Source of the DNA: Nocardioides allogilvus
Lineage (GTDB): Bacteria; Actinomycetota; Actinomycetes; Propionibacteriales; Nocardioidaceae
NCBI RefSeq assembly: GCF_003047285.1
Contig: NZ_PZYX01000015.1
Coordinates: forward strand, 1 to 64,000
DNA: 64,000 nt
Direction: 5' to 3'
Within the stretch, counting starts at the first letter, position 1; every line of letters begins with the position of its first letter. Below are positions 59,900-64,000 of this stretch, one piece after another. The notes below the pieces were generated by a model. It was not told where the DNA came from and did no database searches. It saw nothing but the letters and a program-made list of their open reading frames with translations. Position numbers and translations under genes: made by a program.

Positions 59900-61876
59900 C
59901 TACGGCAGGCGCACATCCACCAGCGCCATGTTGTGGTCGGTGACGAGGCTGAGGAGCGGCGGGCGGGTGTACTCGAAGTTGGCGTAGGTGGCGTCCGGCG
60001 AGCCGAAGATCCAGTCGACGCGCATCCGGCTCGGCGGGTTGGTGCAGCGACCCGTGGCCGGGTCGTAGGCGCCGCCGAACGGGCTGACGAGGTCGGTCTT
60101 CGAGAGCACCTTGCACAACAGGGTGCGCTTCTCGTTCATGTCACCGATGAAGAAGACCGGCAGCCCGGTCGCGCGCAGCTCGTTGATCTTGGCGATCTGC
60201 ACGTTGGTGGCGCGGTCACGCTTGAACTGGTACTCCCACGGCGCGTTGTGCACGTTGATCACGTAGATCTCCTTGCCCGTCACGCGGTGCCGCAGCTTGA
60301 CCACCGGGCGCGGCAGCTCCTTGCTGATGAACTGGTTCATCATCACGTTGGCCTCGACGAGGTCCCACACGCTCGTGCGCCAGGCCAAGGCCGCCTCGGA
60401 GGCGTCGTCGCCCGACTCGGGCCGCGGGTAGACGTCCCACGTGCCGCGAGCGGCCTTGAGGAAGTGGAACATCTGGTCGGAGTTGGGCTCCTGCAGGCCC
60501 ATGATGTCGATGGCGCTGTTGTCGAGCTGGTCGGCCATCCAGCCCATCCGCGTGGTGGCGGGGCCGAAGGCGTCGTCGTGGGCGTAGGGCCGGGTGTGGC
60601 CGTTGCCGAGCGCGTTGACGGTGGCGATGCGGAAGTCGGTCGCCCCGGCGGGGTCCGTCGGCGGTGCGGGCTCGACCTCGGTCGGCGAGGGGCTGCTGGT
60701 CAGCGTGCCGTTGCCGAGCTGCGCGCGGTCGTTGGCACCCCAGCAGGACGTCCCGCTGGAGGTGAGGCCGCAGACGTGGCGCCAGCCGCCCTCGATCTGG
60801 GTCATGCCCTTGGGACCGGCGGCCGGCTCCATCGTGAACGGCGCGCTGCCGTCACCGATCAGGCCGTAGGCGTTGTTGCCCCAGCACCAGGCCTGGCCCT
60901 TGTCGTCGAGCAGGCACGAGCCGCCCTCGAAGGTCGTGACGTCGATCGCCTTGTGACCGCCCAGGACGAGCTGCGGGGTCGCGGTGGTGGTGACGTTGCC
61001 GTTGCCCAGGGCGCCGTAGGTGTTGCGGCCCCAGCAGTGGACGGCGCCGCTCGTGGTGAGGGCGCAGGTGTGGGTCCACGAGGTGGAGACCTCGGCCCAG
61101 TTGGTCGAGGTGCCGACCCGCGCAGGCCGGTTCTTGCCGGCGAACGAGCCGATGCCGAGCTGGCCGAAGAGGTTGCCGCCCCAGCACCACAAGGAGCCGT
61201 CGGTCTTGGTGCCGCACACGAAGCGGCTGCCCACGGAGACACTGGCCCAGCGACCGCCGGGCACCTTGACCGGCTTCGCGGACTGCTTGGCCTTCAGCGC
61301 GCCGAGCTGGCCGGCCGCGTTGTCACCCCAGCAGTAGAGCTTCGCCCGGCTGGTGATGGCGCAGGTGTTGAACCAGCTCGCGTTGACGCTCTTCCACTTC
61401 TTGTCCTTGGCGACCACGACCGGCTTGGGGCGCACCTTGGTGCTCTTGTCACCGAGCTGGCCGCGGTGGTTGACACCCCAGCAGAAGAGCTTGCCGCTGT
61501 TCTTGATCCCGCAGGTCGACGCACCACCGGCGGAGACCGAGCGCCACTTGTTGCCACCCTTGACGCGCTGCGACGCCGTCACGTCGGGGCCGACCTTGCC
61601 GTCGCCGAGCTGGCCGTACTGGTCACGGCCCCAGCAGACGAGGGAGCCGTTGCCCGGCAGCCGGCAGCCGTGCTCACCGCCGCTGGACAGCGTCTCGACC
61701 GGGGCGCGGCGCTTCTTGCGGGCGGCCGGCGCGACGGCCTGGACCGGGGCGGCTGACTGCACCGATGACTGGGCGCTCGCGATCGCGACCGACGTGCCGG
61801 CACCCGCGGGGGCGGCCAGGGCGATCGGCGTGAACATGCTCGCGATCAGAGCGATGAGGGCGACGGGCGCCTTCAT
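59900..61876 (-). CDS. Secreted RCC1-propeller / EEP nuclease-phosphatase fusion
   Basis: A 658-residue exported protein. The signal peptide (MKAPVALIALIASMFTPIAL) is followed by about seven RCC1-type propeller repeats (about residues 70-400), each with CWG and G-x-LG-x-G; most carry paired cysteines. A C-terminal EEP domain (about 415-658) has LQEPN, VHNAPWE, GDMNEKR and TDHNM, the metal and phosphate residues. The function is unknown; the propeller may bind the substrate or a partner. CGGAGG lies about 6 bases before ATG 61876. Confidence 0.88.
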   Translation of the reverse strand: MKAPVALIALIASMFTPIALAAPAGAGTSVAIASAQSSVQSAAPVQAVAPAARKKRRAPVETLSSGGEHGCRLPGNGSLVCWGRDQYGQLGDGKVGPDVTASQRVKGGNKWRSVSAGGASTCGIKNSGKLFCWGVNHRGQLGDKSTKVRPKPVVVAKDKKWKSVNASWFNTCAITSRAKLYCWGDNAAGQLGALKAKQSAKPVKVPGGRWASVSVGSRFVCGTKTDGSLWCWGGNLFGQLGIGSFAGKNRPARVGTSTNWAEVSTSWTHTCALTTSGAVHCWGRNTYGALGNGNVTTTATPQLVLGGHKAIDVTTFEGGSCLLDDKGQAWCWGNNAYGLIGDGSAPFTMEPAAGPKGMTQIEGGWRHVCGLTSSGTSCWGANDRAQLGNGTLTSSPSPTEVEPAPPTDPAGATDFRIATVNALGNGHTRPYAHDDAFGPATTRMGWMADQLDNSAIDIMGLQEPNSDQMFHFLKAARGTWDVYPRPESGDDASEAALAWRTSVWDLVEANVMMNQFISKELPRPVVKLRHRVTGKEIYVINVHNAPWEYQFKRDRATNVQIAKINELRATGLPVFFIGDMNEKRTLLCKVLSKTDLVSPFGGAYDPATGRCTNPPSRMRVDWIFGSPDATYANFEYTRPPLLSLVTDHNMALVDVRLP

Positions 61877-61952
61877 GGCAACCTCCGAGATAGACGACAC
61901 GGAAAAGTCTGGCAACTTCAGCAACATCTGTCACGGTAGTTCACAAATGTCA

Positions 61953-61984
61953 CAGGGGCCAGACCGTGACCGGCCCGGCCCCTG
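61953..61984. terminator. Hairpin between PLD-like gene and RCC1 gene
   Basis: CAGGGGCC (61953-61960) pairs with GGCCCCTG (61977-61984) over 8 bases with a 16-base loop that itself contains inverted GGTC/GACC bits. It lies in the 163-base gap downstream of the phospholipase D-like gene. The gap also must contain the promoter for the RCC1 fusion. Confidence 0.5.
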
Positions 61985-62039
61985 CAAGGAGTGACGCACG
62001 CGGGTGCGTCGAGGTTGTCGCCCTGGAGCAGATTCCGCC

Positions 62040-63467
62040 TCAGAGCACCGGCTTCATCTTGCCCAGCCCCATGTCCTGGCGGACCTGGGCGAACGGGTCG
62101 AACCCGGCCTGGCGCCGCAGGACGATCTCCTTGACGAGGTCCTGTCCCTGCGGCGGGGGGTTCTTGAAAAGGTAGTTGATGAACTTCGAGTAGGACCTCT
62201 CCAGCCGCTTGCTGCGGATGATGAATCCCTGCTCGTCGGAGAGCGTGCTCATGCCCGACCAGTTGGCGCTGCCCTGGTAGACGATGTGCGAGGAGCGCTT
62301 GCCGTCGTAGTTGCCCGAGATGGTCAGCGCCTTCATGTGGATGTAGCGGTCGACGTAGCCGTCGCCGTTGGTGTCCTCGAGGATCGTGCGGCGCGGGATG
62401 TCCTGCAGGTTGGCGCGGGCGTTGTTGTTGAGCACGCCGTAGACCAGCCGGATCTTGCAGCCACGCTCCTTGAGCCCCTTGAGCTTGCCGGACACGGCGG
62501 TGCCGGGACGGCCGTTGAAGACGGCCTGCGAGACGCGGATGACGGTGCGGCCGTTCTTGCCCGCGTCGCCGACGGCGCCCTTGCACTTCACCTTGTCGAG
62601 CATGCGCAGCACGTTGTAGTTGCGCACCTTGCCCATGTTGGGGAAGAACCAGCCCTCGTAGTCGCCGTCCTGGAACGTGTAGAACGCACCCTTGCGGGGC
62701 TTGTCCTTCGACATCTGCTTGAAGATCTTGACGTAGTTGTCCCACGTGACCTGGCGGTCGACGACCGTCAACAGGTCGTTCCACTGGACGTACGCCGCGG
62801 CGTCGGTCAGGTTGGCCGAGGTGGACATGACGACGTTGTTGCGCCCGCCGGTGTGGCTGAACATGAAGAACTTGCCGTGCTGGATGCCCTCCTTGCCGCG
62901 GCAGGAGTTCTTGCAGGTGCGGAACCAGCTGACCATGTCATCGGAGCGCTTCTTGTTGCCCTTGGCCAGCGCGTCGCGTGTGCGCGGGTAGTAGCTGCCG
63001 GCGCCCTGCTTCGAGGCCAGGCCGTTGGCCATGATGATCTGCACGCTCACGCCACGCTTGTGCGCGGCGATGATGTCGTTGACGAACAGCGCGTTGCTGA
63101 AGTTCCACGTCACCAGCCGGATCTGCGAGCCCTTGGGACTGTTGGCGATGGCGTTGCGGATGTAGCGGTTGATCTTGTGCGACTGCTCCGGGTCACGCGG
63201 CTCGTTGAACCGGACGCCGGGCTGCGGCTGCCACTTGCTGGTCGACTGCGTGGGCTCCTCGGTCGGCGTCGGCGCCGGGGTCGTGGGGGCCGTCGAGGTC
63301 GGGGCCGGGGTGGTGGGGACCGGCACCGTCGGGGTGGGGGTCGGCGTCGGCGTCGGGGTGGACTCCGCGGACAGCTCGAGGGCGTTGGCCTGGGTGGCGA
63401 GCGTCGTCAGCGGTGCGATGACCGCCAGGATCGAGGCTGCGACCGTGATGGTCATCCGTGACTTCAT
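62040..63467 (-). CDS. Secreted phospholipase D-like protein
   Basis: A 475-residue exported protein. The signal peptide (about 1-29, TITVAASILAVIAPLTTLA) is followed by a Thr/Pro repeat linker (about 30-75). Two H-x-K motifs of the PLD superfamily are seen: HGKFFMFSH and HMKALTISG, the latter followed by GSANWSG. It may be a phospholipase, nuclease or phosphatidyl-transferase; the sequence alone does not decide. The ATG 63467 is preferred to longer frames. Confidence 0.88.
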   Translation of the reverse strand: MKSRMTITVAASILAVIAPLTTLATQANALELSAESTPTPTPTPTPTVPVPTTPAPTSTAPTTPAPTPTEEPTQSTSKWQPQPGVRFNEPRDPEQSHKINRYIRNAIANSPKGSQIRLVTWNFSNALFVNDIIAAHKRGVSVQIIMANGLASKQGAGSYYPRTRDALAKGNKKRSDDMVSWFRTCKNSCRGKEGIQHGKFFMFSHTGGRNNVVMSTSANLTDAAAYVQWNDLLTVVDRQVTWDNYVKIFKQMSKDKPRKGAFYTFQDGDYEGWFFPNMGKVRNYNVLRMLDKVKCKGAVGDAGKNGRTVIRVSQAVFNGRPGTAVSGKLKGLKERGCKIRLVYGVLNNNARANLQDIPRRTILEDTNGDGYVDRYIHMKALTISGNYDGKRSSHIVYQGSANWSGMSTLSDEQGFIIRSKRLERSYSKFINYLFKNPPPQGQDLVKEIVLRRQAGFDPFAQVRQDMGLGKMKPVL

Positions 63468-63566
63468 GGTGCTGACGTGTCCCCTTGGTTGAAGGTCTGG
63501 CTGCGAACAGCGATAACGAGCGGGCGTGCCCATGGTTCTGATGACGCCCACGCCGGATTGGTTGCC

Positions 63567-63971
63567 TCAGGCCTGGCAGGTGGCGAGGAGCTGCTGGTAG
63601 TCCTCGTTCGTCTCGAGGTCACCCGCGTCGGTGATCTCGTTGCCCTTCATGGCGAAGAAGCGGCCGTCCTGCTCGAAGAACGTGGCGCCGTAGCCGCACG
63701 GGCGCTTCACGGGCTTGATGGTCTCGCCCTCGCTCTGGCAGGCCTTGTAGTCCTTGGGCAGGTCCTGCCCGGCGACCCACACGTCCGCACACTCGGGCAG
63801 CGCGCCCGGCTCCGTGGCCGCGCTGGACTCGCTCGGCGACGGGCTCGAGGACTCGGAGGTGCTGTCGGTCGCGGTCTCGTCGACGTCGCGCTCGTTGCCG
63901 CAGGCGCCGAGAACGGCGGTCGCACACACAGCGACGACAGCAGCGGACAGCTTGATCCCCAAGATAGCCAT
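63567..63971 (-). CDS. Lipoprotein with Cys-rich C-terminal domain (unknown)
   Basis: A 134-residue lipoprotein. The lipobox VLGAC-GN (Cys near residue 24) follows a hydrophobic signal. A Ser/Glu/Pro/Thr linker precedes a 75-residue domain with four Cys (PEC, ACQ, PCG, TCQA) and acidic residues. No family is recognised. It is predicted to be anchored on the outside of the membrane next to the PLD-like protein. ATG 63971 lies near the window edge, so the promoter may be outside it. Confidence 0.78.
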   Translation of the reverse strand: MAILGIKLSAAVVAVCATAVLGACGNERDVDETATDSTSESSSPSPSESSAATEPGALPECADVWVAGQDLPKDYKACQSEGETIKPVKRPCGYGATFFEQDGRFFAMKGNEITDAGDLETNEDYQQLLATCQA

Positions 63972-64000
63972 AGCACCGATGGTAAGCGACCTCAGCAGAA

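Noticed and set aside
63255..63365. GC-rich tandem repeat near the PLD-like gene start
   Set aside because: It is the Thr/Pro linker codons of the secreted protein, not an independent repeat.

Overview
This 64 kb window is chromosomal DNA from a high-GC actinobacterium, most likely a Nocardioides-like member of the Propionibacteriales. The evidence is the actinobacterial-only families (UPF0182, PPA1309 family, DUF2342, DUF3107, DUF5302, DUF6758), a WhiB7 protein, mycoredoxin and a mycothiol-type enzyme, frequent GTG/TTG starts, and 4-nt ATGA/GTGA gene overlaps. Much of the order follows the Mycobacterium tuberculosis Rv3193c-Rv3214 region: UPF0182, PDZ protease, DUF2342, whiB7, uvrD2, mrx1, nudC, adnB/adnA, moeZ, TetR, DUF3107, ferritin-like protein, DEAD helicase, ParA-like protein and histidine phosphatase. 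That correspondence is from memory and was not computed.

Layout. 1-450: tail of an unknown gene, a non-coding stretch with a tandem 11-mer, and initiator tRNA-fMet. 496-5000 (-): UPF0182, PPA1309 and PDZ/Lon-like protease. 5183-12058 (+): secreted DUF4331, a TPR protein and a His-rich NicO nickel/cobalt transporter, then a CbiMNQO-type ECF transporter preceded by a near-perfect Nur-type operator. 12063-18300: molybdopterin synthase, DUF2342, Nudix, DUF45 and PHP proteins, enoyl-CoA hydratase, and small zinc-ribbon proteins. 18500-30700: the whiB7 locus with uORF and attenuator, and a DNA-repair block (UvrD2, AdnA, AdnB) mixed with redox and nucleotide-salvage genes. 30742-35346 (-): PlsC plus a MoxR/DUF58/DUF4129 operon. 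35443-50955: trypsin-like and M6 proteases, MoeZ, regulators, a DEAD-box helicase, L,D-transpeptidase, ParA and MaoC.

51156-59843 (-) is the main accessory region. It is a tightly packed cluster of four divergent sulfotransferase-like proteins, a separate methyltransferase, a GT2 glycosyltransferase, a LicD-methyltransferase fusion, a 64-residue coiled-coil protein and an acyl-CoA dehydrogenase. It looks like a surface-glycan or glycolipid decoration locus and is the best candidate here for an undescribed system. It is followed by three secreted or lipid-anchored proteins: an RCC1-propeller fused to an EEP-type nuclease/phosphatase domain, a phospholipase D-like protein and a lipoprotein.

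No CRISPR array, rRNA, insertion sequence or prophage was recognised.
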